A stretch of DNA of 64,000 bases. Source: Brevibacillus aydinogluensis. Lineage in GTDB: Bacteria; Bacillota; Bacilli; Brevibacillales; Brevibacillaceae. Positions 51,121 to 59,279 of the stretch are shown piece after piece. Position numbers and translations under genes: made by a program. Each line of letters opens with the position of its first letter. The stretch's first letter is position 1. Location: NCBI RefSeq assembly GCF_031954365.1, contig NZ_JAUSVZ010000021.1; one strand, 5' to 3'. The notes under the pieces were generated by a model, which was given only the letters and a program-made list of their open reading frames with translations, had not been told where the DNA came from and did not search any database.

Positions 51121-51828
51121 GTGCATGGAAACGGAAACACGCTGCGTCATGAACTGAAGTACTATATTCATCCGCACGATTACGTCGGGTTGCGCAACCG
51201 GCTGCGGGCGCTCCTTCCCTTGGACCGCCATTCCGTAAACGACGAAGGCTACCACATCCGCAGCCTGTATTTTGACGACATCCGGGAGAGCGCGCTGTAC
51301 GACAAGATCAGCGGTTACTTCCAGCGGAAAAAGTACCGCATCCGCATCTACAACGTCAGCGACCGGATCATCCGGCTGGAGCGAAAAAGCAAGTGGAACG
51401 AGTACGTGCTCAAGGAATCGGCCCCGTTGACCCGCAGTCAGGTGTACCGGCTGCTGGAGGGTGACATCGACTGGTTGGCGGACAAGGGGCAGCGCCTGTT
51501 GGCTGATTTTTACCAGGATCTCAAGGCAGGTGCGATGAGGCCGTCCGTCATCGTCGACTACATCCGGGAGGCGTATGTGGATGTTTCCACCAACACCCGG
51601 GTTACCTTTGACAAACAGCTGGCAGCCGGGCTTCATTCGTTTGACCTGTTTGACCCCAACCTGGCTACCTGGGAAGCGATCCAGGGGCCGCGGATGATCA
51701 TGGAGATCAAATTCCGGCGCTTTTTGCCGGGGACGATTCGCTCGCTGGCGCAGGTGTCGGCTCACCAGCGTTCGGCGATCTCCAAGTACGTCCTGTGCAA
51801 GGAGAGGCAAAAAGTATACGACCGCTAA
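51121..51828 (+). CDS. VTC-domain polyphosphate polymerase-like protein
   Basis: 235 residues from GTG 51121 after GGAGGGGAG. The sequence has the VTC catalytic tunnel pattern: RHELKYYIHPHDY, YHIRSLYFDDIRESALYDKISG, YRIRIYN, IRLERKSKWNEYVLKESAPLT, and MIMEIKFRRFLPGTIR, with basic residues lining the tunnel and EIK near the end. Eukaryotic VTC4 makes polyphosphate from ATP; bacterial single-domain forms often pair with CotH and DUF4956 genes. 18 bases after the CotH gene. Confidence 0.92.
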   Translation: MHGNGNTLRHELKYYIHPHDYVGLRNRLRALLPLDRHSVNDEGYHIRSLYFDDIRESALYDKISGYFQRKKYRIRIYNVSDRIIRLERKSKWNEYVLKESAPLTRSQVYRLLEGDIDWLADKGQRLLADFYQDLKAGAMRPSVIVDYIREAYVDVSTNTRVTFDKQLAAGLHSFDLFDPNLATWEAIQGPRMIMEIKFRRFLPGTIRSLAQVSAHQRSAISKYVLCKERQKVYDR

Positions 51829-51878
51829 CGGCGGATACGCGGTGGGATGCACTGTATGGATGGGAAAGGAAGTGCGTT

Positions 51879-52559
51879 ATGGACGAGCTGATTACGTTTC
51901 GGGATATCATCAAAAAAAGCGTGCTCAACCTCGGGGCGTTTACCAATGTATCGTGGGTGGACATGTGTCTGAGTCTTTTGGTCGCGTTTGCGGTCGGCAT
52001 GTTTATCTACTACGTGTACCGCGTCTGCTACCGGGGAGTGGTATACAGCCACAATTACAACGTCACGTTCGTGCTGATGACGATTATCACCGCGCTGATT
52101 ATCATGACCATCAGCACCAACATCGTGCTCTCGCTCGGCATGGTCGGAGCACTCAGCATCGTCCGGTTTCGGACGGCGGTCAAGGATCCGATGGACATCG
52201 TCTACATGTTTTGGGCTATCTCGGCGGGCATTGCCGCGGGGGCGAAGATATACTCCGTTGCCATCGTCGGTTCGCTGGTGGTGGGTCTTACGATCTGGTG
52301 GCTGACGCGGCGCAAGGAAGCCTCCTCCCCCTATCTGTTGATCCTGCATTACGAAGCGATTGCCGAAGACGAGGTCAAGCGGCGGATTCGGAAAATGAAC
52401 GCCGTGCTGAAGTCAAAGACGGTGCGCAAGGAGCTGACCGAGCTGACGGTGGAACTGCGGATTCGCGACGACAACACCGCGTTTGTCAACGATTTCTCTG
52501 CATTGGAAGGGGTCAAGGACGTGGTGCTGGTCAGCTACAACGGCGAGTACGCCCAGTGA
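51879..52559 (+). CDS. DUF4956 membrane protein
   Basis: 226 residues. About four membrane helices in the first 145 residues, including ALIIMTISTNIVLSLGMVGALSIVRFRTAVKDPMDIVYMFWAISAGIAAGA, which is the DUF4956 core with conserved GALSIVRFRTA. A soluble C-terminal part follows with an ACT-like pattern. ATG 51879 is 8 bases after GAAAGGA. Often beside VTC genes, it may be the membrane channel or anchor for the polymer they make (inference). Last gene of the Pel-CotH run. Confidence 0.9.
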   Translation: MDELITFRDIIKKSVLNLGAFTNVSWVDMCLSLLVAFAVGMFIYYVYRVCYRGVVYSHNYNVTFVLMTIITALIIMTISTNIVLSLGMVGALSIVRFRTAVKDPMDIVYMFWAISAGIAAGAKIYSVAIVGSLVVGLTIWWLTRRKEASSPYLLILHYEAIAEDEVKRRIRKMNAVLKSKTVRKELTELTVELRIRDDNTAFVNDFSALEGVKDVVLVSYNGEYAQ

Positions 52560-52611
52560 TGATGTCCCCCTTGTTTGGGAAACCGGCCTGCGGGGAGGAA
52601 GGTAGGGCGTA

Positions 52612-52641
52612 TTGACAAACGCGGTCAACTGTTTTTATAAT
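52612..52641 (+). promoter_or_regulatory. Sigma-A promoter of the T-box leader
   Basis: Perfect TTGACA (52612-52617), 18 bases, perfect TATAAT (52636-52641). Transcription should begin near 52648. Confidence 0.92.
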
Positions 52642-52647
52642 CTCTCA

Positions 52648-52992
52648 TGCTTACCTCCTTCCTTGCACCAGCGAAGGAGCCGACAGATGCATAGCATACC
52701 ACGGCATTGAAGAGGAAGAGTAAGAGAGGGCGCTGACGTTCAGAGAGCCTGCCTGCAAGCTGAGAGGGGGGCCGTCATCTCTCTTTGAAGCCGCCTTGGA
52801 GCTCCTGCTTTTGAAATTGCGAGTAGAAAGCAGCGGATCAGCCCCCGTTATCGGGTGAAAGTCTGTGCAGGACTTTCCGAGTCTGCTTTTCGTGAGGAGA
52901 GCAGAAAAGCTGAGTGGTACCGCGATTCCGTCGCCTCAGCAATCGAATCTTTGGGACGAATGTTCCGGGTTCGGTTGCGGGGCGATTTTTTG
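52648..52992 (+). promoter_or_regulatory. T-box leader
   Basis: The T-box core TGGTACCGCG lies at 52915-52924 within GCTGAG...CTCAGC, the antiterminator pairing. A competing terminator, TCGCCTC-A-GCAA (52931-52942) against TTGC-GGGGCGA (52975-52985) plus six T residues, follows. Upstream, Stem I includes AGAGTA (about 52720) and a long pairing region. The specifier codon lies somewhere in GGAGCTCCTGCTTTTGAA (around 52800); I cannot choose it. A small CTCCTTC/GAAGGAG hairpin starts the leader at 52655. Uncharged tRNA should allow read-through into the Lrp and aminotransferase genes. Confidence 0.92.
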
Positions 52993-53044
52993 TTGGAGTA
53001 CGCGGGTTGGCCACGCGCAATTTTACAGGAATGGAGTGGAAGTA

Positions 53045-53545
53045 ATGGATCGTCAAAAGCAGCGTGAACTCTTGCGGCTGCTGGAACAGGACAGCCGCCT
53101 GACCCCGGAACAGATCGCCAGCTTGTTGGCCGAACCAGTGGATAGCGTAAAAGAGACAATCGCCCGGCTGGAAGCGGATAAAGTGATCGTCAAGTATCCC
53201 GCGCTGATCAACTGGGAGCTGGTGGAGGACCATCCGTACGTGACGGCCATGATCGATGTCAAGGTGACGCCGAAGCGGGAAGTGGGTTTTGACGAGGTGG
53301 CGGAGCGAATCTGCCGTTTCCCGGAAGTGAAGGCCGTCTACCTGATGTCCGGCGCCAGCTACGACCTGTCCGTCGTGCTGGAAGGAAAAACGATGCGGGA
53401 AGTGGCGTCGTTTGTGTCGCAAAAGCTGGCCACGCTGGATTCCGTCGTCTCGACCGCGACCCACTTTATCCTCAAGCGGTACAAACACGACGGCATTCAG
53501 TTTGAAGACAGAGACGAAGACCACAGGATGGTGGTAACCCCATGA
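53045..53545 (+). CDS. Lrp/AsnC family transcription regulator
   Basis: 166 residues. N-terminal helix-turn-helix (QRELLRLLEQDSRLTPEQIASLLAEPVDSVKETIARLEADKVI) and C-terminal RAM effector domain (YVTAMIDVKVTP, FPEVKAVYLMSGASYDLSVVLEG). Members bind amino acids and control amino-acid metabolism. ATG 53045 has a GGAG-type site. It is under the T-box leader and overlaps the aminotransferase start by 4 bases, so both respond to one amino acid. Confidence 0.94.
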   Translation: MDRQKQRELLRLLEQDSRLTPEQIASLLAEPVDSVKETIARLEADKVIVKYPALINWELVEDHPYVTAMIDVKVTPKREVGFDEVAERICRFPEVKAVYLMSGASYDLSVVLEGKTMREVASFVSQKLATLDSVVSTATHFILKRYKHDGIQFEDRDEDHRMVVTP

Positions 53546-54720
53546 GTCAGCAAATCAGTGTACGTCAGCGCTTGTCCGCCACGGTCGCCTCGCTCAAGCC
53601 GTCGGGCATCCGCCGTTTCTTTGACCTGGCCGCTTCGATGGAAGGGGTCATCTCGCTCGGGGTAGGGGAACCGGATTTCGTCACCCCGTGGCGCGTGCGG
53701 GAAGCCTGCATCGCCTCGCTGGAACGGGGCTACACGGCGTATACCTCCAATGCCGGTCTCATCGAGCTGCGCAGGGAGATTCACAAGTACCTGGAGGAGC
53801 GCTTCGCCGTCTCGTACCATCCGGAAAAAGAGATCATGATTACAGTCGGCGCCAGTGAAGCGATTGACATCGCGCTGCGGGCCATCGTCGATCCTGGCGA
53901 CGAGGTATTGGTCGTCGAGCCCTGCTATGTCTCCTACGAACCGGTCATCCGTCTGGCCGGCGGGGTGCCGGTGTTTTTGCACACGCGCGCGGAGCAGTCG
54001 TTTAAATTAACGCCTGAGGAGCTGGAGGCGCACATCACGCCGCGCACCAAGGCGATCATCTTCTGCTACCCGAACAACCCGACCGGCAGCACGATGTCGG
54101 CGGAGGAGTGGAAGCGGCTGATCCCGATCCTCGTCAAGCACGATCTGCTGGTCATCTCCGACGAGATTTACGCGGAGCTGAGTTACGGTCAGCGGCATGA
54201 GAGCATCGCCGCCCTGCCCGGGATGAAGGAGAGGACGATCCTGATCTCCGGTTTTTCCAAAGCGTTCGCGATGACGGGCTGGCGCCTCGGCTACGTCTGC
54301 GCGCCGGAAGATCTGCTCGGCGGCATGCTGAAGATTCACCAGTACACCATGCTGTGCGCGCCGATCATGGCGCAGATGGCCGCTCTGGAGGCGCTGCGGC
54401 ATGGTCAGGCGGACATGGAGAGGATGGTGGAAAGCTACCGGCAGCGGCGCAATTTCGTCGTGCAGGGATTCAAGGAGATCGGCCTGTCCTGCCACGAGCC
54501 GGAAGGGGCGTTTTACGCGTTTCCTTCGATCGCGTCCACCGGGCTGGATGCCGGCGAGTTTGCCGAGCGGCTGCTGATGGAGGAAAAGGTGGCCGTGGTG
54601 CCGGGTGATGTGTTTGGCGACAGCGGCAGAGGCCACATCCGCTGCTCCTACGCCACTTCCCTGGATCAGCTTGGGAAGGCGCTGGAACGGATGGGGCGGT
54701 TCGTGCAGCGACTGTCGTAA
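53542..54720 (+). CDS. Class I/II PLP-dependent aminotransferase
   Basis: 392 residues. Fold type I aminotransferase: SLGVGEPDFVTPWRVREA, YTSNAGLIELRREI, FCYPNNPTGSTMS, ISDEIYAELSYG and the pyridoxal lysine in SGFSKAFAMTGWRLGY, with the C-terminal arginine in GHIRCSYATS. The nearest familiar type is alanine/aromatic aminotransferase such as PatA; substrate not certain. Overlaps the Lrp gene as ATGA. The T-box specifier would tell the amino acid. Confidence 0.93.
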   Translation: MSQQISVRQRLSATVASLKPSGIRRFFDLAASMEGVISLGVGEPDFVTPWRVREACIASLERGYTAYTSNAGLIELRREIHKYLEERFAVSYHPEKEIMITVGASEAIDIALRAIVDPGDEVLVVEPCYVSYEPVIRLAGGVPVFLHTRAEQSFKLTPEELEAHITPRTKAIIFCYPNNPTGSTMSAEEWKRLIPILVKHDLLVISDEIYAELSYGQRHESIAALPGMKERTILISGFSKAFAMTGWRLGYVCAPEDLLGGMLKIHQYTMLCAPIMAQMAALEALRHGQADMERMVESYRQRRNFVVQGFKEIGLSCHEPEGAFYAFPSIASTGLDAGEFAERLLMEEKVAVVPGDVFGDSGRGHIRCSYATSLDQLGKALERMGRFVQRLS

Positions 54721-54726
54721 AAAGGG

Positions 54727-54751
54727 AAAGGCCGGGGGTTCCCCGGCCTTT
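54727..54751. terminator. Hairpin between convergent aminotransferase and permease genes
   Basis: AAAGGCCGGGG pairs with CCCCGGCCTTT over a 3-base loop. T-run is only TTT but the perfect stem can act on either strand. Confidence 0.75.
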
Positions 54752-54761
54752 GCTATACCGA

Positions 54762-56216
54762 TTAGTTGGATATCGTTGATTCGTCCGTGGAGAGATCCAC
54801 TTCCCGCAGCGGCACCACTTTCGTCTTTTTCACGGCTTTGTAGCCGAGCCAGACGATCAAAAACAGCGGCAGGCCGATGTACGAGACGAGAATGCCGTTC
54901 CAATCGATCGTCTCCCCGGTGAAGGCGGTGTAGTTTTGGCCGAGGATGACGAAACAGCAGACGACGAATGCGAAAATCGGGCCAAACGGGAACCACTTCG
55001 CCCGGTACGGCAGTTCGTTCAAATCGCGGCCTTGGGCTGCAAACGCTTTGCGGAAGCGGTAGTGGCTGATTGCGATGCCCAGCCAGGCAATAAACCCGGA
55101 CATCCCCGAGGCGTTGAGCAGCCAGATGTAGACAGTCCCGTCGCCAAACAGGGAGGCGAGAAACGCAAACATCCCGATGCTGGCAGTCAGCAGCAGCGCA
55201 TTAACCGGAACGCCCCGCTTGTTTACCTTGCTGAACAGCTTGGGCGCCTTTCCTTCCTTGGCCAGCGTCCACAGCATGCGGGTGGAGGCGTACATGCCGG
55301 AGTTGCCCGCCGACAGGACGGAGGTCAGGATGACGGCGTTCATGACGGATGCGGCAAAGGCGAGTCCGGCTTTTTGGAACACCAGCGTAAACGGGCTGAT
55401 CGCGATGTTCTCGATGTCGCCGTTGACCAGGTTGGGGTTGTCGTACGGGATCAACAGCCCAATCACGAAGATCGCCAGGATGTAGAACAGCAGGATGCGC
55501 CAAAACACCTGCTTGATCGCTTTCGGCACGTTTTTGGCAGGGTTTTCGCTTTCACCCGCAGCGATCCCGACCAGCTCCGTCCCCTGGAAGGAGAAGCCGG
55601 CGATCATGAAGACGCCGAGCATCGCCATGAAGCCGCCGTTGAACGGTGCATCGCCGACGGTAAAGTTGCGGAAGCCGACTGCTTCACCGCCCATGATGCC
55701 CAAGATCATCAGCAGGCCGATGACGATGAAGATGATTACGGTCGCTACCTTGATGAGGGAAAACCAGTATTCCGATTCGCCGTATCCTTTTACAGACAAA
55801 TAATTCAGACCAAACATAAGCGCGAGGAACAGGGCGCTCCACAAGATGGACGGCGTGTCGGGGAACCAGTATTTCATGATCAAGGCCCCGGCTGACAGCT
55901 CGACGGCGATGGTGATGGCCCAGTTGTACCAGTAGTTCCACCCCAGCGCAAAGCCGAGGGACGGATCGACGAACTTCGTCGCGTAGGTGGAAAATGAACC
56001 GGAGACGGGGAGAAACGCCGCCATCTCGCCCAAACTGGTCATCAGGAAGTAGACCATCAGGCTGATGGCCGCGTAGGCGACGAGTGCGCCGCCCGGACCG
56101 GCGGAGTGGATGGAGCCGCCGCTCGCCAAAAACAGCCCCGTGCCGATGGAGCCGCCAATGGCGATCATGGTCAGATGTCGGGCCTTGAGGCCCCGCTGCA
56201 GTTGATTGGATTCCAT
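54762..56216 (-). CDS. lysP: Amino acid permease, lysine-specific (LysP-like)
   Basis: 484 residues, about twelve membrane helices of the APC family. The N-terminus QLQRGLKARHLTMIAIGGSIGTGLFLASG is typical; consensus amphipathic PGGALVAY, ELSAGALIMKYWF and GEYWF-like segments follow. The lysine assignment comes mainly from the lysine riboswitch on the same strand upstream. The start at 56216 has a modest AAAGGTCG site; ATG 56264 upstream is possible but lies against the terminator T-run. Confidence 0.88.
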   Translation of the reverse strand: MESNQLQRGLKARHLTMIAIGGSIGTGLFLASGGSIHSAGPGGALVAYAAISLMVYFLMTSLGEMAAFLPVSGSFSTYATKFVDPSLGFALGWNYWYNWAITIAVELSAGALIMKYWFPDTPSILWSALFLALMFGLNYLSVKGYGESEYWFSLIKVATVIIFIVIGLLMILGIMGGEAVGFRNFTVGDAPFNGGFMAMLGVFMIAGFSFQGTELVGIAAGESENPAKNVPKAIKQVFWRILLFYILAIFVIGLLIPYDNPNLVNGDIENIAISPFTLVFQKAGLAFAASVMNAVILTSVLSAGNSGMYASTRMLWTLAKEGKAPKLFSKVNKRGVPVNALLLTASIGMFAFLASLFGDGTVYIWLLNASGMSGFIAWLGIAISHYRFRKAFAAQGRDLNELPYRAKWFPFGPIFAFVVCCFVILGQNYTAFTGETIDWNGILVSYIGLPLFLIVWLGYKAVKKTKVVPLREVDLSTDESTISN

Positions 56217-56267
56217 GAGTGCTTGCACGACCTTTCTACAAAGATAGTCAGAAGGAAGGTCGGACAT

Positions 56268-56298
56268 AAAAAATACCGCCCCAACGAACAGGGCGGTA
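56268..56298 (-). terminator. Riboswitch expression-platform terminator of lysP
   Basis: On the minus strand TACCGCCC pairs with GGGCGGTA, followed by six T residues, between the lysine aptamer and lysP. Lysine binding would favour it and stop transcription. Confidence 0.88.
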
Positions 56299-56326
56299 CT
56301 GTTACATCCCCACCAAGCCTTCGTTG

Positions 56327-56510
56327 AAGATAGCACATCACGTTTGCCCGGCTCGCAAACGTGACAGTTCTGCCCCTTTCGAGTACAGCCCCAGCCCGTG
56401 TGCCCAGAGAATGCACAGCGGACTTCGGCGGCTTTTCCCTCCTCTGGAGTCATCGATCTTCTCTGGATCTCGTGCCAGAATCATATAAAAGCCGCGACCT
56501 CTATCCCCAT
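56327..56510 (-). promoter_or_regulatory. Lysine riboswitch (L box)
   Basis: On the minus strand the aptamer shows GATAGAGGTCGCG at the start, then AGAAGAT, GGAGGGAAAAGCCGCCGAAG, a TGGGCACACGGGCTGGGGCTGT segment, CAGAACTGTCAC and a closing TGCTATCTTC. These are the conserved core pieces of the lysine aptamer in order, and P1 closes GATAG with CTATC. It precedes a terminator and lysP. Confidence 0.92.
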
Positions 56511-56516
56511 CGCATG

Positions 56517-56857
56517 TGATGAGGATAATCTGTGAAGTTTTGTTACGGTTCAAGTATATAGAAAATCGCGGCAAAATCAAGCACTAAAAACTGTAAGAGG
56601 TCGTTTTGCATACAAAGCGATTAGCTGAAATGATTTTTTATTGAAGAACATGCACAAGACCAGCCATGAGATATTCATTTTTTACAAGCTTTCTGATGAA
56701 ATAAAACGGCTGCCCCAACATCACAACAAAAGCAAGGTAAGCGGGGGAAGGACTCCTTCACTCAAAACTATTTTCCGCATACCTATTTATTTACGTTTGG
56801 GACCCAGTAATTTCCTTCATTCTAGACTGACTTGTCCGAAAAATTCGATCATTTTCG
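56517..56857. other. AT-rich non-coding stretch
   Basis: About 340 bases between the divergent lysP leader and the ABC promoter. Short frames have no ribosome sites. The lysP promoter should be at the left side of it. Confidence 0.5.
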
Positions 56858-56887
56858 TTGACAGTTAGAAAAGAAACTGGTTATACT
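56858..56887 (+). promoter_or_regulatory. Sigma-A promoter of the ABC transporter operon
   Basis: Perfect TTGACA (56858-56863), 18 bases, TATACT (56882-56887). Confidence 0.8.
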
Positions 56888-56944
56888 GGAAGAAACACTG
56901 ATCGGATAGCATATTTTCCCATACGGTTAGGCGGAGAAACGGAG

Positions 56945-57005
56945 AAACCCTTACCCGTAAACACACTCCCAAAGGGGGATGTGTTTATCTACGTGAGGGT
57001 TTTTC
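56945..57005 (+). terminator. Leader hairpin before the ABC operon (possible attenuator)
   Basis: AAACCCT pairs with AGGGTTT, TAAACACA with TGTGTTTA, and CTCCC with GGGGG at the tip; five T residues follow. It stands about 50 bases after the promoter and 60 before the first gene, so it will stop transcripts unless something opens it. Confidence 0.75.
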
Positions 57006-57065
57006 TTTTTCCTCGGAAACTGTTTGACTATTCGATCAACAATCACAGAAAGAGGGGTCTGACAC

Positions 57066-58136
57066 ATGTTGAAAAAATGGTTGAACGTAGCAGCCACAGC
57101 CGTTTTGCTCTCCACTGTCGCCTTGGCAGGGTGCTCCTCCGGCCAGGAGGCTTCGTCCGGCAGCACACCGGCGGGAGACGGATCGGGAGGAACAAAAGAA
57201 CTGGGCCCGATCGCGCTGTATTCCCCTGAGACGCCGGATATGACCAAAGAAATTGGTCTCAATTTTGAAAAGGCTTTCAAAGGGTCTTCCATCAACGTGC
57301 AGTACGCGGGGACCAACGTGCTGGTCAACCGCATGATTGCGGAAAAAGACAACCCGCAGGCGGACGTCTGGTACGGCGGCGGAGGATTCCTGCCGTTTGA
57401 AGCGGCCAAGGACAAGGACATCATCACATCGTACACGCCGGAAGCAATCAAGGATTGGCCGGAAGTGCGGGACGGCATCAAGCTCCGCGACAAGGACTGG
57501 AAGTGGATCGGCGCGGAAGTGTTCGTACTCGGCTTTGCCTACAACAGCGACCTGGTGAAGCCGGAAGAGGCGCCGAAAACCTGGGACGACCTGCTTGACC
57601 CCAAATGGAAGGGCAAAATCCAGATGCCCAACCCCGCCGCTTCCGGCACAGCCACCCTCACTGTGCTGAGTCAACTGATGGCCCGCGGCGAAGAGCAGGG
57701 CTGGGACTACTTCAAAAAATTGGTGGAACAGATGAGCGCCATGCCCGACTCCGGCTCCGCACCTTCCAAAGCAGTAGCCAAAGGGGAGGCGCACATTGCG
57801 ATCGCCTTTGACTTCATGGTGTACGAAATGAAGGCCAAGGGGGAGAAAATCGATTTCATCGTGCCGGACAAGACGCCGGTCATCGTCAACCCGGTGTCGC
57901 TCGTAAAAGACGGCCCGAATCCTGATGGCGGCAAGGCGCTGATCGACTACCTGCTGTCCAAGGAAGGGCAGCAAACGCTGGCCAACTGGTACCATATCCC
58001 GATCTCCAAAGACGTGGAGTCGAAAACGCCGCTTACCCTGGAGAAAGTCATCCCGCACGCGCAGGAGCTGGACATCGACTGGGTCGTGAGCAACTACGAC
58101 CGGGTGCGCAACGAGTGGCGGCAAAAATTCCAGTAA
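57066..58136 (+). CDS. ABC transporter substrate-binding lipoprotein
   Basis: 356 residues. Lipobox ALAGC with C23, then a serine/glycine linker. The mature protein is of the iron/2-aminoethylphosphonate/thiamine type (family 1 or Fbp-like): IALYSPETPDMTKEIGLNFEKAF, NPQADVWYGGGGFLPFEAAK, MPNPAASGTATLTVLSQL, FVIPDKTP-like region and DYLLSKEGQQTLANWYHIP. Ligand unclear; the iron-binding tyrosine pair is not evident, so a small organic or phosphorylated compound is more likely (inference). ATG 57066 follows AAAGAGGGG. Confidence 0.88.
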   Translation: MLKKWLNVAATAVLLSTVALAGCSSGQEASSGSTPAGDGSGGTKELGPIALYSPETPDMTKEIGLNFEKAFKGSSINVQYAGTNVLVNRMIAEKDNPQADVWYGGGGFLPFEAAKDKDIITSYTPEAIKDWPEVRDGIKLRDKDWKWIGAEVFVLGFAYNSDLVKPEEAPKTWDDLLDPKWKGKIQMPNPAASGTATLTVLSQLMARGEEQGWDYFKKLVEQMSAMPDSGSAPSKAVAKGEAHIAIAFDFMVYEMKAKGEKIDFIVPDKTPVIVNPVSLVKDGPNPDGGKALIDYLLSKEGQQTLANWYHIPISKDVESKTPLTLEKVIPHAQELDIDWVVSNYDRVRNEWRQKFQ

Positions 58137-58148
58137 GGAGGCTCTTGC

Positions 58149-59279
58149 ATGGGGTCGGTTCGAATCGAGCACTTGCACAAGCAATTCAACGGAATCACCG
58201 CTTTGGAAGACGTCAATCTGGAGATTCGCGAAGGCGAATTCTTCGCTCTGCTGGGGCCATCCGGCTGCGGCAAAACGACGACCATGCGCTGTGTGGCCGG
58301 TTTTGAAAGCCCCACCTCAGGAAAGATTTTCATCGGGGAGCGGGATGTAAGCCACGTGCCCGCCAACCAGCGGAACTGCGGCATGGTGTTTCAAAGCTAC
58401 GCGCTTTTTCCCCATCTCAGCGTATTTGAAAACGTCGCCTACAGCCTGCAGGTGCGCCGCTTTTACCAGGGCGGCCTGGGCACGAAGCTGTCCGTGCTGG
58501 CCCACATGCTCAACCGCAAGCTGGGGAAAGTGGACAAGGAGATCGAACAAAAGGTGCGTGACGCCCTTGACTTCGTCGAGCTTGGCCACCTCGCCGACCG
58601 ACTGCCCGGACAGCTTTCGGGCGGCCAGCAGCAGCGCGTGGCGCTGGCCCGGGCGCTGATCATGGAGCCGGCCGTCCTGCTGATGGATGAGCCGCTGTCC
58701 AACCTGGACAAAAAGCTGCGCAACAGCATGCGCGTCACGATTCGGCGCATCCAGCAGAAAGTGGGGATCACGACGATTTTCGTGACGCACGACCAGGAAG
58801 AAGCGATGAGCATGGCCGACCGCGTGGCGGTGATGCAGGGTGGCAAACTGGTGCAGGTGGACACGCCCACGTCCCTGTACAGCCAGCCAGCCTCCACGTT
58901 TGTCGCCGATTTCGTCGGCTCGTCCAACATCTTTAAAGCGACGGTGAAGGAGTCCGGCGAGGCGGGCACGGTGCTGCAGCTCGTCGGCGACGGAATCATC
59001 CGCTCCGCGTTTTCGACCAACCGCAGCGAAGTGGACGTGATTATCCGGCCGGAAAGCATCCGTCTGTTCGCGGACGGGGCGCAGGCGGATGCGGGAGACA
59101 ACCTGCTGGAAGGCACGATCTTGATGTCCACCTATCTGGGAGCGACCATCCGCTACGACGTGCAGGTGGGGCAGCTGCAGATGGAAGTGGACAAAACCTT
59201 TGAAGCGGGCAGCCCGGTGCTGCCGGCGGGGACGAACGTGAAGCTGGCAATCGATCCGAATGTCGTGGTGATCTTATGA
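58149..59279 (+). CDS. ABC transporter ATP-binding protein
   Basis: 376 residues. Walker A GPSGCGKTT (36-44), Q-loop Q82, signature LSGGQ (156-160), Walker B LLMDEP (D180, E181), switch VTHDQ. A TOBE-like C-terminal domain (about 245-376) follows. Between the Q-loop and signature is an extra stretch of about 30 residues, RRFYQGGLGTKLSVLAHMLN..., not found in most family members. ATG 58149 follows AAGGAGG, 12 bases after the binding-protein gene. Confidence 0.93.
   Translation: MGSVRIEHLHKQFNGITALEDVNLEIREGEFFALLGPSGCGKTTTMRCVAGFESPTSGKIFIGERDVSHVPANQRNCGMVFQSYALFPHLSVFENVAYSLQVRRFYQGGLGTKLSVLAHMLNRKLGKVDKEIEQKVRDALDFVELGHLADRLPGQLSGGQQQRVALARALIMEPAVLLMDEPLSNLDKKLRNSMRVTIRRIQQKVGITTIFVTHDQEEAMSMADRVAVMQGGKLVQVDTPTSLYSQPASTFVADFVGSSNIFKATVKESGEAGTVLQLVGDGIIRSAFSTNRSEVDVIIRPESIRLFADGAQADAGDNLLEGTILMSTYLGATIRYDVQVGQLQMEVDKTFEAGSPVLPAGTNVKLAIDPNVVVIL

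Noticed and set aside
49306..51852. An 848-codon minus-strand frame opposite CotH and VTC genes
   Set aside because: Antisense shadow caused by biased third codon positions; no family features, and the sense frames are clearly real.
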